A stretch of DNA of 64,000 nt from Lewinellaceae bacterium (lineage in GTDB: Bacteria > Bacteroidota > Bacteroidia > Chitinophagales > Saprospiraceae): assembly GCA_020636005.1 (NCBI GenBank), contig JACJYR010000004.1:186001-250000 (forward strand), in the 5' to 3' direction. Positions within the stretch are counted from its first letter, which is position 1. Every line of letters begins with the position of its first letter. Below the pieces are notes generated by a model. It saw only the letters and a list, made by a program, of their open reading frames with translations, had not been told where the DNA came from and ran no database searches. Shown here piece by piece: positions 25,387 through 35,297 of this stretch. The position numbers and the translations under genes were made by a program.

Positions 25387-28300
25387 ATGTCAACACCGAA
25401 CCTTACCGCAGTTACCCCTGCCAAGTCCTTCAAGTGGTTGCTGGTAGCAGCCCAAATCGCCTTCCTCGCCCCATTTTCCAACGCTGCCACCGTGACCTGC
25501 CCGGAAGATGTGACCATCCAACTGGGCGTGGATGCTTGCGGGATCATCGTCAACCTCAACAGCCTGGAATTTGAAACCACCGTCCCGCTGGTGGACACGG
25601 TCTTTTTCCCGGCCTCCAATTCCGTTTTCCCTATCGGCAACACGCAGGTGACCATGCTCACCGCCAATGTTAATGGGGAGGTGCAGGCCTGCGTTTTCCA
25701 CATTATCGTGCTGGACTACGTCGGGCCGGAAGTTGTCTGCAAGCCAAGCATCTCGTTGTCGCTGAACGGAAATTGCGAGCGCATGGTCACGGCATCGAAT
25801 GTGCTGTTGCTGGGCTTCAACGGGTGCCCGAGCAATTTTGCCCTTTTCCGGGTAGGGCCAGGCGGCACCCTTGGGCCACCGTATATCACCGCTTACGATA
25901 TCGGCTCGCAAGTGACCATCCGCACCGTACAACCGCTCACTGGCGAATTTTGTGAAACATCAGTAACTGTTTTTGGCGGAACGCCGCCCTCCTTCACCTG
26001 CCCGCCCGATGTCACTATCGTCTGCAACCTGCCGGCAGATTCAGCATTTACCGGTGTGCCCATCCTGGACGGGTGCTATGAAAATTTACAGCTTTCCTAC
26101 ACAGATGAACTGACGCCCGCCGATTGCCCCGATTCGTTCGCCTACCAGATCATCCGCTTGTGGAAAGGGACAGACCCTTATGGCAACATGGAATTCTGCG
26201 AGCAGATCATCACGGCGGAAAAATTTGACGTAAACCTGGTCACCTTTCCACCGAACCGGGACGGGGTCGAAGCGCCTGCCCTGGTTTGCAGCGATACCCT
26301 TGATTGGGAAATGGTGGCTGACCCGGAAGAAAGCGGGTTCCCGGTGTTCAACGGCTTTCCTCCCAACTTAAGCCCACACTGCAAAATTTCGGTGAACTAC
26401 ACAGATTTTGAAACCAACATTTGCGGGGAATCTTGGGAAATTAAGCGGGTTTGGAAGGTGGTGAGAACGTGCACCCCTTTTATCACTTTGCTGGACACCC
26501 AAATCATAAAAATACTTGACCCCAACCCGCCGGTTTTTTCCCTGCCCGACACGATCTATTTCAGCGTATTGCCCGATTGTGCCGATTCGCTGCTGCTCCC
26601 CGCTGCCAATATCCTTTCGGAGTGTTCCGCCTACAGCGTGTTGATTGAGACACCTTGGGATACTTTTTATACCAACAGCGGCATACTTTACCTCGACTCT
26701 GTGCCGCAGGGTGCCTACCCGCTTCATTATGCCATCACAGATGCCTGTTTCAATACGGCCTCCAAAAATCCGATTTTGCTGATCGAAAACGGGACTTTTG
26801 TAAAATGCCCGCCTGACACTACCTTTAATTGCGATTATTACAACGACACCATCAACATAGCGCTCCAGTTGGGGAATACCGCTGCCGCCCAGCTCATTGG
26901 CAACCCAACTTATTATGCCAACTGTAGTTTTCCAGTGTCGGAGGTGGATTCTTTTTACCTCAATTCCTGTGGGGTGGGCACTGTGAAGCGCTTTCTGACA
27001 AATGCCGGTGCAGCTAATCCGGTGACCTGCGCCCAAACCATCACCGTTACCCCTGCATCCGACTTCGAAGTCCTGTTCCCGGAAGACGTGGCCATCTGCA
27101 CCACACTGGCTGCGGGCCAAACGGGAGACCCTACCCTCTTCAATGTTTCCTGCGAAAATGTAACCATCAACCACACCGACAGCATCGTATTGGGCAGCCT
27201 GGCCGGCTGCTTTACGGCATACCGGACTTTTATCGTGAAAAACACCTGCACCTTCAATGGCGACACCTCGTTGCCGGATCCCCAGGTGGACATCAGGCGT
27301 TATGCCGACGGAGGGGATGGGTATCTCGAATACACCCAGGTCATCGAGGTGAATAACACTGCTGGCCCTACTTTCCCCAACGGCTGTGCCATCAACGACA
27401 TTTACCTGCCGGACTCCTTGTGTTCTGTTCCCTTTACAGTGCCGTCCCCTGTTGACATCGCCTGCGGCGGCAACCCTACACTCCAAGTTTCAGGAGATGT
27501 GGGGAACACCCTGGGCGGATCGCTGTCTTTACCTATCGGCAACTACTCGGTAGTTTACACCTCTACCGACGATTGTGGCAAGAGCCAAACATGCACAACC
27601 AGCTTCAAAGTATTGGACAAATCGGCACCCAAGGCTAAGTGCAAAGCCCCATTTACCATAGAACCCATGTCGGTGCTCACGCCCATACAGCTAAACAATG
27701 GTAGTTTTGACAATTGCCCCTTCCTGGAGTTTTCATTTTCCAAGGACTCGGTAAACCAATCCAGGGTATTTCCCTGCTGCACCAACGGCACTTATCCCGT
27801 CACGCTATGGGTGACAGATGCGTCGGGCAACCAGGACTCCTGCCATACTTTTGTGGTAGTTGAGCCGGATACGGTTGTTTGTGTTTGCAATATATCATTG
27901 TCCGGAACCATCAAAACCGAGGATGGAAAGGGGGTTTCTGATGTCAGGGTGGTGGCCCATTCTTCAGCTGGGGACTCCGATACGATTTTTACCGGGCCAT
28001 CTGGCGGGTACAGCTTTACTGTGTTGCCAGGGTTGGATTACAGCATCAGTGTGGACAAAAACGACTTCTTCCTGAATGGGGTGACTACTTTCGATATTGT
28101 CTTGCTGTCGAGGCACATCCTTGGTATTTCATCGCTCAACAGCCCTTACAAAATCATCGCTGCAGATGCAAACCGCTCGAATACGGTGACAACCTTCGAT
28201 GCTGTGGAAATCAGGCGGCTCATTTTAAATATCACAACGGCATTTCCCAACAATACTTCCTGGCGTTTTATTGGAGCGGGGCACGTGTTCCCCAACCCTG

Positions 28301-29127
28301 TGAACCCTTTCCAGACACCTTTTCCTGAAATCATCAACATCACCAACCCCCAATCCAACATGCCCACGCTTGATTTTATCGCCATGAAGGTGGGCGACCT
28401 CAACAACAGTGTGGATCCCCTGATGTTTGCGGGGGGAGCATCGGACAGGGAAAACGGGGTACCTGTTCACGTGAAAATGCCAAACCTGGTACTCGAAAAG
28501 AACCAGGAATATGACCTTCCAGTTTTGGTTGACCAGGCATTGGCAGGCTTCCAGTTTGCGCTCTATTTTGATAAAAACCATATCCAACTGACGGGCCTCG
28601 ATCCCCAATTGGGCAGTGCGGACAACTACGTTTGTTCGCCCGCCGAGGGATTGGTGAAAACGAGCTGGTCTTCCGCTACCGCCGCTCAAAACACCAAAGG
28701 CAATCCAGTAATTTTCACGCTTCATTTCAAGGCAAAATCCAATGGCCGCCTCGAAGATTTTACCAAAATAGACAAGGCCCTCATGCCAGCCGAAGCCTAT
28801 GACCCCTCATTGGAGGTTCATGGTGTGGAATTGCTGTTTGAAAGCCCGCCCGACCGGGCCAGCCAGGTATTCCAATGCTACCCGGCCCAGCCGAACCCGT
28901 TTGACAAGTCCACCACCGTAGGTCTTTACCTGCCGGACGGCAGCGATGTTACCTGCCGTATAAGCGATACATCTGGCAGGATGGTTTGGTCTTCAACATC
29001 TATTTTCGGGGAGGGCTATCACGAACTGGTGATAAACAATACGGATTTGCCGGGAACAGGGGTTTACCTTTTAAATATAGAGACCATTTTTGGCAGTTCG
29101 TCGCAACGATTGGTGCTGTCGAAATAA
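25387..29127 (+). CDS. Giant T9SS type A cargo protein with HYR-like repeats, dockerin-like pair and cohesin-like domain
   Basis: Secreted protein of 1246 aa, paralogue of the gene at 29524. Signal segment (WLLVAAQIAFLAPFSNA), then many Cys-rich HYR/Ig-like repeats (TCPEDVTIQLG; CPPDVTIVCN; CPPDTTFNCD). A carboxypeptidase-regulatory-like domain starts about residue 838 (SLSGTIKTEDGKGVSDVRV). Next are two dockerin-like Ca2+ loops (NGVTTFDIVLLSRHILG; DANRSNTVTTFDAVEIRRL), a cohesin-like beta domain (GFQFALYFDKNHIQLTGL) and a T9SS type A tail (YPAQPNPFDKSTTVGLYLP). Probably exported and surface-anchored. Adhesion or polysaccharide contact is inference; no enzyme domain is visible. Confidence 0.85.
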   Translation: MSTPNLTAVTPAKSFKWLLVAAQIAFLAPFSNAATVTCPEDVTIQLGVDACGIIVNLNSLEFETTVPLVDTVFFPASNSVFPIGNTQVTMLTANVNGEVQACVFHIIVLDYVGPEVVCKPSISLSLNGNCERMVTASNVLLLGFNGCPSNFALFRVGPGGTLGPPYITAYDIGSQVTIRTVQPLTGEFCETSVTVFGGTPPSFTCPPDVTIVCNLPADSAFTGVPILDGCYENLQLSYTDELTPADCPDSFAYQIIRLWKGTDPYGNMEFCEQIITAEKFDVNLVTFPPNRDGVEAPALVCSDTLDWEMVADPEESGFPVFNGFPPNLSPHCKISVNYTDFETNICGESWEIKRVWKVVRTCTPFITLLDTQIIKILDPNPPVFSLPDTIYFSVLPDCADSLLLPAANILSECSAYSVLIETPWDTFYTNSGILYLDSVPQGAYPLHYAITDACFNTASKNPILLIENGTFVKCPPDTTFNCDYYNDTINIALQLGNTAAAQLIGNPTYYANCSFPVSEVDSFYLNSCGVGTVKRFLTNAGAANPVTCAQTITVTPASDFEVLFPEDVAICTTLAAGQTGDPTLFNVSCENVTINHTDSIVLGSLAGCFTAYRTFIVKNTCTFNGDTSLPDPQVDIRRYADGGDGYLEYTQVIEVNNTAGPTFPNGCAINDIYLPDSLCSVPFTVPSPVDIACGGNPTLQVSGDVGNTLGGSLSLPIGNYSVVYTSTDDCGKSQTCTTSFKVLDKSAPKAKCKAPFTIEPMSVLTPIQLNNGSFDNCPFLEFSFSKDSVNQSRVFPCCTNGTYPVTLWVTDASGNQDSCHTFVVVEPDTVVCVCNISLSGTIKTEDGKGVSDVRVVAHSSAGDSDTIFTGPSGGYSFTVLPGLDYSISVDKNDFFLNGVTTFDIVLLSRHILGISSLNSPYKIIAADANRSNTVTTFDAVEIRRLILNITTAFPNNTSWRFIGAGHVFPNPVNPFQTPFPEIINITNPQSNMPTLDFIAMKVGDLNNSVDPLMFAGGASDRENGVPVHVKMPNLVLEKNQEYDLPVLVDQALAGFQFALYFDKNHIQLTGLDPQLGSADNYVCSPAEGLVKTSWSSATAAQNTKGNPVIFTLHFKAKSNGRLEDFTKIDKALMPAEAYDPSLEVHGVELLFESPPDRASQVFQCYPAQPNPFDKSTTVGLYLPDGSDVTCRISDTSGRMVWSSTSIFGEGYHELVINNTDLPGTGVYLLNIETIFGSSSQRLVLSK

Positions 29128-29154
29128 ATGTGAAAGTCAGGTGGTAATTACGTT

Positions 29155-29374
29155 TACTGCCGAAAATAAGTTTTTTATGAAATGCAACCGGGCGTCCCGA
29201 TGGGACGGAATCTTTGTAGCTTGCTATGAACCGAGGTCTTTCGTTCCGTAGGAACGATATGTCGTTGATTCTCAGATACCGTTCCGATGGAACGGAGACC
29301 ACTGATGCATACAAATCCTACAAAGTTTCCGTCCCGATGGGACGGTGATTATTAAAAACTTATTTTCGGAAGTA
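29155..29374. repeat. MITE-like element with 24-bp terminal inverted repeats
   Basis: Ends at 29155-29178 and 29351-29374 are inverted copies (22 of 24 match), core GCCGAAAATAAGTTTTT. The interior carries short perfect palindromes of the type CGTCCCGATGGGACG, CGTTCCGTAGGAACG and CGTTCCGATGGAACG, spaced by unrelated sequence. No ORF. It occupies the space between two paralogous genes. A solo copy of the same end is at 53558. Confidence 0.7.
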
Positions 29375-29523
29375 TTCGGCATTGTACATTTTGTAGAAAT
29401 CTAACATCAACGACTTTCCTTTTTGTCTTTGAAACCATTGCAAAAGAAGCCCTGAGCCAGTTTGGGGTTTAAACAAAAGACGGTCATTTTATTTTTTCAA
29501 TTCATTTTCAAAATATCCATCCC

Positions 29524-32500
29524 ATGATCTTTTACAATTTTTACACAACAAACTTTTTCAGGCACCTCGTTGCCGCATTTGGTTTAGTGCTTTTACCATG
29601 GGGAATGAAAGCCACGTGCGGCGACCCTTTTCTTCCACTGAACTGCCCTGCCGACCTCACTATCCACCCGGATCCGGGCCAGTGCATTGCTTTTGTAGAA
29701 TTTGATTCGCTCATCTGGAGCCACGATGTTACGGTGGCTAATTTCTCTTTCACCCCGGGGCCGACCTCTCCTTTTGAATATGGCAACACACCGGTCGATC
29801 TCACCGTCATCGATCTGGATGGCAATGTAAACTCCTGCACTTTCATCGTCACGGTGGAACCGAATACCTATACCCTGGTTTGCGATGACTTCGTGACCGT
29901 TTACCTGGGCCAGGATTGTACGAGGGAAGTAACGCCTTTTATGGTTTTGGAGGGCGGTCCATACGATTGCGAAGAAGCATATTCAGTTGACATTATCAAT
30001 CCTGAAGGCGGATACCTCGGCAATATTGTTGACCTCAGCTTCCTGGGCGCTGATTGGACGGTCAAGGTGGAGGACAATTATTCCGGTAATTATTGTTGGG
30101 GCTCCATTCTCGTGGTGCCGGACAGCATTGGCCAAACCATTACCTGCCCGCCAAACAATACCGTACTTTGCCATGAACCCTACGGACCTGGGCAGTTGGG
30201 CACTGCCTCGGTCGAAACCTGCCTGGATTCAAGCGACTACACCATCACCTATACAGATGTCCTGCTGAATTCCTTTTGTAACGGGGACAACATTGCCTTT
30301 CAGGTACACCGCAACTGGAAAGTCACCAATATTTTTGACAAGGTGACGACCTGCCAGCAAACCATCACCGCCCTTCGGGTCAGTATTTTCGACCTCACCT
30401 TCCCGCCCGATTTTGACGGCATAGATGAGCCGCCCCTTTCCTGCAACGATACATTGTCCTATCCGGCACTGGCCGATACCAGCCGGACGGGGGTGCCTAC
30501 CATCAATGGCCTGAACCCTGCTGGCCTTACTTGCAGCATTGTCATGTTTTATACCGATTCGGTCACCCATATTTGCGGGGAACGCTATAAAATTGAGCGG
30601 GAGTGGAAAGTCATTGATTTTTGCACAGACGAACAACGGATCCTTATTCAGACCATTCTCATTGAAGATGTAGCAGGGCCGCAATTTGAAGTACCCCCGA
30701 TGATACCTGCCAGCAACCTCACGGATTGCGGGCCATCGATCACCCTGCCACCCATCCACCTGCTGCATGAGTGCTCCGGCTTTGATGTTGAAATACGGAC
30801 GCCCTGGGACACGCTCTATACCGATGGGGGGATCCTGGAAGTTCCTGTATCTGCCGGCTCCTACAACTTGGTGTATGTGGCTACCGACGACTGTGGCAAC
30901 ATAGGCTATGGCACCTCCATTTTATCTTTTAACAGCAATGTGATAGCCTCCTGCCCCGATAACACTACCGTAAACTGCAATTTTTATCGGGAGGAACTTA
31001 AACCTGCCCTGGATGCAGGGGAGACATCCGTTCTTCAGCAGTTTGGCCAGCCTGTCCTCAATGCCAATTGCGGCTTCCTGAATATCACCGAAACCGTTGA
31101 CCAAATGATAGATACCTGCTCCAGTGGCCACCTGTTCCGTACCATGTCGGTGACAGCAAACGGCCAAACCCAGCATTGTATCCAGGACATTGGGGTGGCC
31201 ACTGTTTCGGATTTTGTCGTTGAGTTTCCGGCAGATACAACGGTAACATGCAGTGCCGGCACAACAGATTTTGGGGAACCGGTTGTCCACGGCGCCGATT
31301 GCGAAAACATCCAGGTGACCTACTCGGATGAAGTTTTCACCGTCGTCCAGGATGCGTGTTACAAAATAATCAGAACCTGGGTAGTGACCAATGCGTGTGT
31401 AGCAGGCGATTCGTTGGATGATGAGGTAGCGGAAAAGCCCGAAAGTCTGCTCGGCCTCCCTTTCCCTGCGTGCGATTTGGATGGCGATGGCGACTGCGAC
31501 AACCACACGTTCCGGGATAGCTGGACAGAGAACTCCCAACCTGGCCCGGCAGATGCACAAACGGCGACCGGCATCGACACCGATCCGGACAGCGAACCCT
31601 GGGATGGCTACATTACTTACCAGCAAGTCATCAAGGTAATTGACTATGTGGATCCCATTTTTTCAAATCAATGCCAACTAGCATCTGTTTGTGTGGACGA
31701 TCAAACCTGCAATATAGGCTACTACCTCCCCACTCCGCCTATTGACGATTGCAGCCCCATTGTTTCCCTTACTGCCCAACTGCTGCGGCCCGGGGGATGG
31801 GCCATGGGGTTCGGCCCGCACCAGGACCTGGCGCCCGGCAGCTACCCTGTACGCTATGTAGCCCTGGATCAATGCAACAACCAGGAATCGTGCGAAACGA
31901 CCCTGGTGATAGAGGATTGTGCACCACCGACGGCAGTTTGCCAGGCCGGACTTGACATAGACCTGATCCCACCCGATGGCATAACGGTGGTAAACGCATC
32001 GGATCTGAACAACTTCAGCACCGACAACTGCCCGGGAACGCTGAGGTTTTCCTATTCCAGCAATGTTTATGATACGCTGAGAACCTTCACTTGTGATAGT
32101 TTAGGCCTTAGAACGGCAACCTTGTACGTGACGGATGCCGCCGGCAACCAGGCCAGCTGTACCGCCGGGTTGGAGATAATAAAAACTTCCTTTCAATTTG
32201 AATGTGAACCATTGGATGATTTTCCCATCAGCGGTTTTATAAAAACACCTGAAAATGAAGGCATTGCAAATGTAGAGGTAGCCGGACAGACCGGGACTTC
32301 CCTAACCGATGCGAACGGATTCTATCTGGTTTATTCCCAAAATTTGCCCGCTACGGTTGCCCCTTACAAAAACAATGACCCACTGAACGGCGTCACCACT
32401 TTTGACATCGTATTGCTGAACAAGCACATCCTTGGCGTACAACCATTGAACAGCCCCTACAAGATCATTGCCGCCGATGTAAACAACAGCAAAACGGTGA

Positions 32501-33426
32501 CCACCTTTGATGCCGTACTCATCCGGCAGTTGATCCTCAACATCATCCAAAGTTTCCCCAACAATACCTCCTGGCGGTTTGTGCCGGCTGGGTATGTGTT
32601 CCCCAACCCCGGCAATCCATTTGATCCGCCCTTTCCCGAAACCATGACAGCAAGCAGCTCCGGCAGCCCGGCCAACCTGAATTTTACTGGCATAAAAACA
32701 GGCGACCTTAATGGAAGTGTCGTGCCCAATTTTAGCAGCGGGCCAGTTGACCGGGACCTCGCAGGCCCCTACCCTTTTTCCGTAGATGACATCCCGTACA
32801 AAGCAGGCGAAATTTTTACCCTTCCTTTTTATGCGGATAAAATTCCGGTGCTTGGCTGGCAGTTTGCCCTTGCTTTCGAGCCAGATCAAGCCGAATTCCT
32901 GCAGTTGGTACCAGGTTTTGTCCCCAAAGAAAACTTCAACTTGCAGGAGGTTGGGAAAGGTGGGTTAAGAACAAGCTGGAACAGCCTGACCCCTTTCATG
33001 CCAGGCAACAAGCCCGCTTTTTCCCTGGTTTTTAAAGCCCGTACTGATGGGCGGGTGAGCGATTGGTTGCACCTGGACGAAGAAGCCCTGCCAGATGAGG
33101 CTTACTCGGAAAATCTGAGGTTCATGCACGTCCAGCTTTTATTCCAAGCCAAGAAGCCCGGCGGGGAATACACCCTGCTCTACCCTGCCCGTCCGAACCC
33201 TTTTGATGAAACAACGGCTTTGCCTTTTTACCTGCCTGAAAAAGGAATGGTAACTTTCACCTTCAGCGATGTGTCCGGCAAGGTTGTTTTGACCAAAAAA
33301 GCCATTTATGAAAAAGGGGTGCAGTCGTTGGTGATAAACGCAGGCGATCTTCCTGGCCCCAGCCTTTACATTTACAGCATGGAAACCAGTTGGGGCAATG
33401 GGCAGGGCAAAATAGTTTTACATTAA
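29524..33426 (+). CDS. Giant T9SS type A cargo protein, paralogue of 25387-29127
   Basis: 1300 aa, same architecture as its neighbour. Signal peptide region (HLVAAFGLVLLPWGMKA), repeated Cys-rich HYR/Ig-like modules (NCPADLTIHPDPGQC; TCPPNNTVLCHEP; SCPDNTTVNCNF), one carboxypeptidase-regulatory-like domain (ISGFIKTPENEGIANVEV), a dockerin-like pair (NGVTTFDIVLLNKHILG; DVNNSKTVTTFDAVLIRQL), a cohesin-like domain (GWQFALAFEPDQAEFLQL) and a C-terminal T9SS type A tail (LYPARPNPFDETTALPFYL). The two genes arose by tandem duplication. Their dockerin and tail regions are the most alike, while the repeats have diverged more. Confidence 0.85.
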   Translation: MIFYNFYTTNFFRHLVAAFGLVLLPWGMKATCGDPFLPLNCPADLTIHPDPGQCIAFVEFDSLIWSHDVTVANFSFTPGPTSPFEYGNTPVDLTVIDLDGNVNSCTFIVTVEPNTYTLVCDDFVTVYLGQDCTREVTPFMVLEGGPYDCEEAYSVDIINPEGGYLGNIVDLSFLGADWTVKVEDNYSGNYCWGSILVVPDSIGQTITCPPNNTVLCHEPYGPGQLGTASVETCLDSSDYTITYTDVLLNSFCNGDNIAFQVHRNWKVTNIFDKVTTCQQTITALRVSIFDLTFPPDFDGIDEPPLSCNDTLSYPALADTSRTGVPTINGLNPAGLTCSIVMFYTDSVTHICGERYKIEREWKVIDFCTDEQRILIQTILIEDVAGPQFEVPPMIPASNLTDCGPSITLPPIHLLHECSGFDVEIRTPWDTLYTDGGILEVPVSAGSYNLVYVATDDCGNIGYGTSILSFNSNVIASCPDNTTVNCNFYREELKPALDAGETSVLQQFGQPVLNANCGFLNITETVDQMIDTCSSGHLFRTMSVTANGQTQHCIQDIGVATVSDFVVEFPADTTVTCSAGTTDFGEPVVHGADCENIQVTYSDEVFTVVQDACYKIIRTWVVTNACVAGDSLDDEVAEKPESLLGLPFPACDLDGDGDCDNHTFRDSWTENSQPGPADAQTATGIDTDPDSEPWDGYITYQQVIKVIDYVDPIFSNQCQLASVCVDDQTCNIGYYLPTPPIDDCSPIVSLTAQLLRPGGWAMGFGPHQDLAPGSYPVRYVALDQCNNQESCETTLVIEDCAPPTAVCQAGLDIDLIPPDGITVVNASDLNNFSTDNCPGTLRFSYSSNVYDTLRTFTCDSLGLRTATLYVTDAAGNQASCTAGLEIIKTSFQFECEPLDDFPISGFIKTPENEGIANVEVAGQTGTSLTDANGFYLVYSQNLPATVAPYKNNDPLNGVTTFDIVLLNKHILGVQPLNSPYKIIAADVNNSKTVTTFDAVLIRQLILNIIQSFPNNTSWRFVPAGYVFPNPGNPFDPPFPETMTASSSGSPANLNFTGIKTGDLNGSVVPNFSSGPVDRDLAGPYPFSVDDIPYKAGEIFTLPFYADKIPVLGWQFALAFEPDQAEFLQLVPGFVPKENFNLQEVGKGGLRTSWNSLTPFMPGNKPAFSLVFKARTDGRVSDWLHLDEEALPDEAYSENLRFMHVQLLFQAKKPGGEYTLLYPARPNPFDETTALPFYLPEKGMVTFTFSDVSGKVVLTKKAIYEKGVQSLVINAGDLPGPSLYIYSMETSWGNGQGKIVLH

Positions 33427-33447
33427 ATTTTCTCCACGTTAATCCAG

Positions 33448-33485
33448 GCGGCATCAGCAGATTTGCGGGTGCCGCCTGTTTATTT
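33448..33485 (+). terminator. Rho-independent terminator after the second giant T9SS gene
   Basis: GGCGGCA (33448-33454) pairs with TGCCGCC (33471-33477), followed by a T-rich run, 22 nt after the stop codon. Fits transcript termination for the plus-strand gene. Confidence 0.65.
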
Positions 33486-33611
33486 TAGTTGATTCCAGGG
33501 ACAATTTATCCTTCCAAACTTTGCCGTTGAAATCTTTATATTTGCGGCCTTTGAAAAACAAACCACCTGTACTTTCCCTAAGCGGGGAAGCAGCCAATAG
33601 AACTTTAAAAA

Positions 33612-34967
33612 ATGTTTGAAAGCTTATCCGACCGCCTCGACCTCGCCTTTAAGTCGCTGACCGGCGACCGCAAACTCACCGAGCTCAACATCGCTGAAAG
33701 CGTCAAGGAGATACGCCGTGCCCTTGTGGCCGCCGACGTGAACTATGCCATTGCGAAGCAGTTCACCGAAAACGTAAAAGAAAAGGCACTTGGCTCCGAA
33801 AACGTCCTCAAATCGGTGCGTCCCGGCCAGTTGATGGTCAAAATCGTGCAGGATGAATTGACCGAACTGATGGGCGGTCAAACGGCAGGCATCAACCTCA
33901 AAGGCAGCCCGTCCGTCATCCTGATTTCCGGCCTGCAGGGTTCTGGTAAAACGACCTTTTCCGGCAAGCTGGCCCATTTCCTCAAAACAAAAAGGCAGAA
34001 GAAGCCGCTCCTGGTAGCCTGCGATGTCTATCGCCCGGCAGCCATTGACCAGTTGACGGTCATTGGGGAGCAGATTAAGGTTCCGGTTTTTAAGGAAATA
34101 GAAAACAAAAACCCGGTTCAAATTTCCCTGAAAGCCATTGCCCACGCACAGGCGCATGGTTTCGACGTCGTTATCGTGGATACCGCCGGCCGGTTGGCCA
34201 TTGACGAGGAGATGATGCAGGAAATCACCAACATCAAGGAGGCCGTCCAGCCCAATGAGACGCTCTTTGTGGTGGACTCCATGACGGGCCAGGATGCGGT
34301 GAACACGGCAAAGACCTTCAACGAGCGCCTCAACTTCGACGGTGTGGTGCTGACAAAGATGGACGGTGATACCCGTGGTGGGGCGGCCTTGTCCATCAAA
34401 TACACCGTCGGCAAGCCCATCAAGTTTGTGAGCATGGGCGAGAAGATGGACACGCTCGACGTGTTCTATCCCGACCGGATGGCGCAGCGGATTTTGGGCA
34501 TGGGAGACATCGTGTCGCTGGTGGAAAAGGCACAGGAGCAGTTCGACGAGGAAGAAGCCAAGCGCCTGGAAAAGAAAATCATCAAAAATAAATTCGACTT
34601 CAACGACTTCCTCAGCCAGATTAAGCAGATACGGAAAATGGGCGACATGAAGTCGTTGATAAACATGATACCGGGCGTAGGAAAAGCCTTGAAGGACGTG
34701 GAGTTCGACGACAAAGCCCTCAATAAAGTAGAGGCCATCATCTTCTCCATGACCCCCCAGGAACGGGGCAACCCGGAGTTGCTGAACATGAGCCGGAAAA
34801 AACGGATCTCCAAGGGCTGCGGCCAGGATTTGAACCAGATCAATTTGTTCATCAAGCAGTTTGACCAAATGCGTAAAATGATGCACAAAATGTCGAAGAT
34901 GCCTGGATTTGCAGGTGGCGGGGCTTTGCCAAGCGCCCCCCCTAAGCCTGGTTTTCGAAGGAGATGA
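33612..34967 (+). CDS. ffh: Signal recognition particle protein Ffh
   Basis: SRP54 GTPase that targets nascent membrane and secretory proteins, 451 aa. Helical N domain, G domain with P-loop GLQGSGKTTFSGKLA, DVYRPAAIDQL, DTAGRLA and TKMDGDTRGG, then a Met-rich M domain (QFDQMRKMMHKMSKMPG) ending in a Gly/Pro-rich basic tail. Standard length. It forms its own transcription unit with a strong terminator 125 nt downstream. Confidence 0.97.
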   Translation: MFESLSDRLDLAFKSLTGDRKLTELNIAESVKEIRRALVAADVNYAIAKQFTENVKEKALGSENVLKSVRPGQLMVKIVQDELTELMGGQTAGINLKGSPSVILISGLQGSGKTTFSGKLAHFLKTKRQKKPLLVACDVYRPAAIDQLTVIGEQIKVPVFKEIENKNPVQISLKAIAHAQAHGFDVVIVDTAGRLAIDEEMMQEITNIKEAVQPNETLFVVDSMTGQDAVNTAKTFNERLNFDGVVLTKMDGDTRGGAALSIKYTVGKPIKFVSMGEKMDTLDVFYPDRMAQRILGMGDIVSLVEKAQEQFDEEEAKRLEKKIIKNKFDFNDFLSQIKQIRKMGDMKSLINMIPGVGKALKDVEFDDKALNKVEAIIFSMTPQERGNPELLNMSRKKRISKGCGQDLNQINLFIKQFDQMRKMMHKMSKMPGFAGGGALPSAPPKPGFRRR

Positions 34968-35090
34968 TTGGATAATGAAAGTGGCCAAGTTAGTAGGGAT
35001 TAGAAGTTTCCTCCTAACTTTTGCTCGGCGGCGCAGCTACAAAATTTTTCCACCTAAGCTCTATGGCAGTTGATAGTTGGTAAAAAAATA

Positions 35091-35130
35091 AACGGCGAAA
35101 GATTCATCATCTTTCGCCGCTTATTTTTTT
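35091..35130 (+). terminator. Rho-independent terminator downstream of ffh
   Basis: ACGGCGAAAGAT (35092-35103) pairs with ATCTTTCGCCGC (35109-35120), followed by TTATTTTTTT. Positioned about 125 nt after the ffh stop. Confidence 0.75.
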
Positions 35131-35136
35131 GGTGCT

Positions 35137-35254
35137 TTGGTAACTATGAAAAAAAAAACTTCACCATTTTGATTTTGAAAACCCCAGCAATGGAAGGTTT
35201 TTTTAAAAATAATCCCGATTTCACATCGGGATTATTTTTCCTTCGATCCTTAGT
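35137..35254 (+). repeat. About 112-bp dispersed element, copy 1
   Basis: About 90 percent identical to 47306-47420 and 49401-49512. Starts TTGGTAACTATGAAAA, contains the CCCCAGCAATGGAAGG segment and an AATCCCGAT...ATCGGGATTATTTTT hairpin like an intrinsic terminator, and ends CCTTCGATC. Non-coding: the ORFs that run through it are artefacts. It sits between ffh and queA. Confidence 0.85.
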
Positions 35255-35297
35255 TATCCCGCTGCCACACCCCACATTCTTCCACCGCTGGTTGCCA

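Noticed and set aside
33624..34988. 454-codon open frame antisense to ffh
   Set aside because: The sense strand is a complete Ffh GTPase; the antisense peptide has no recognisable features.
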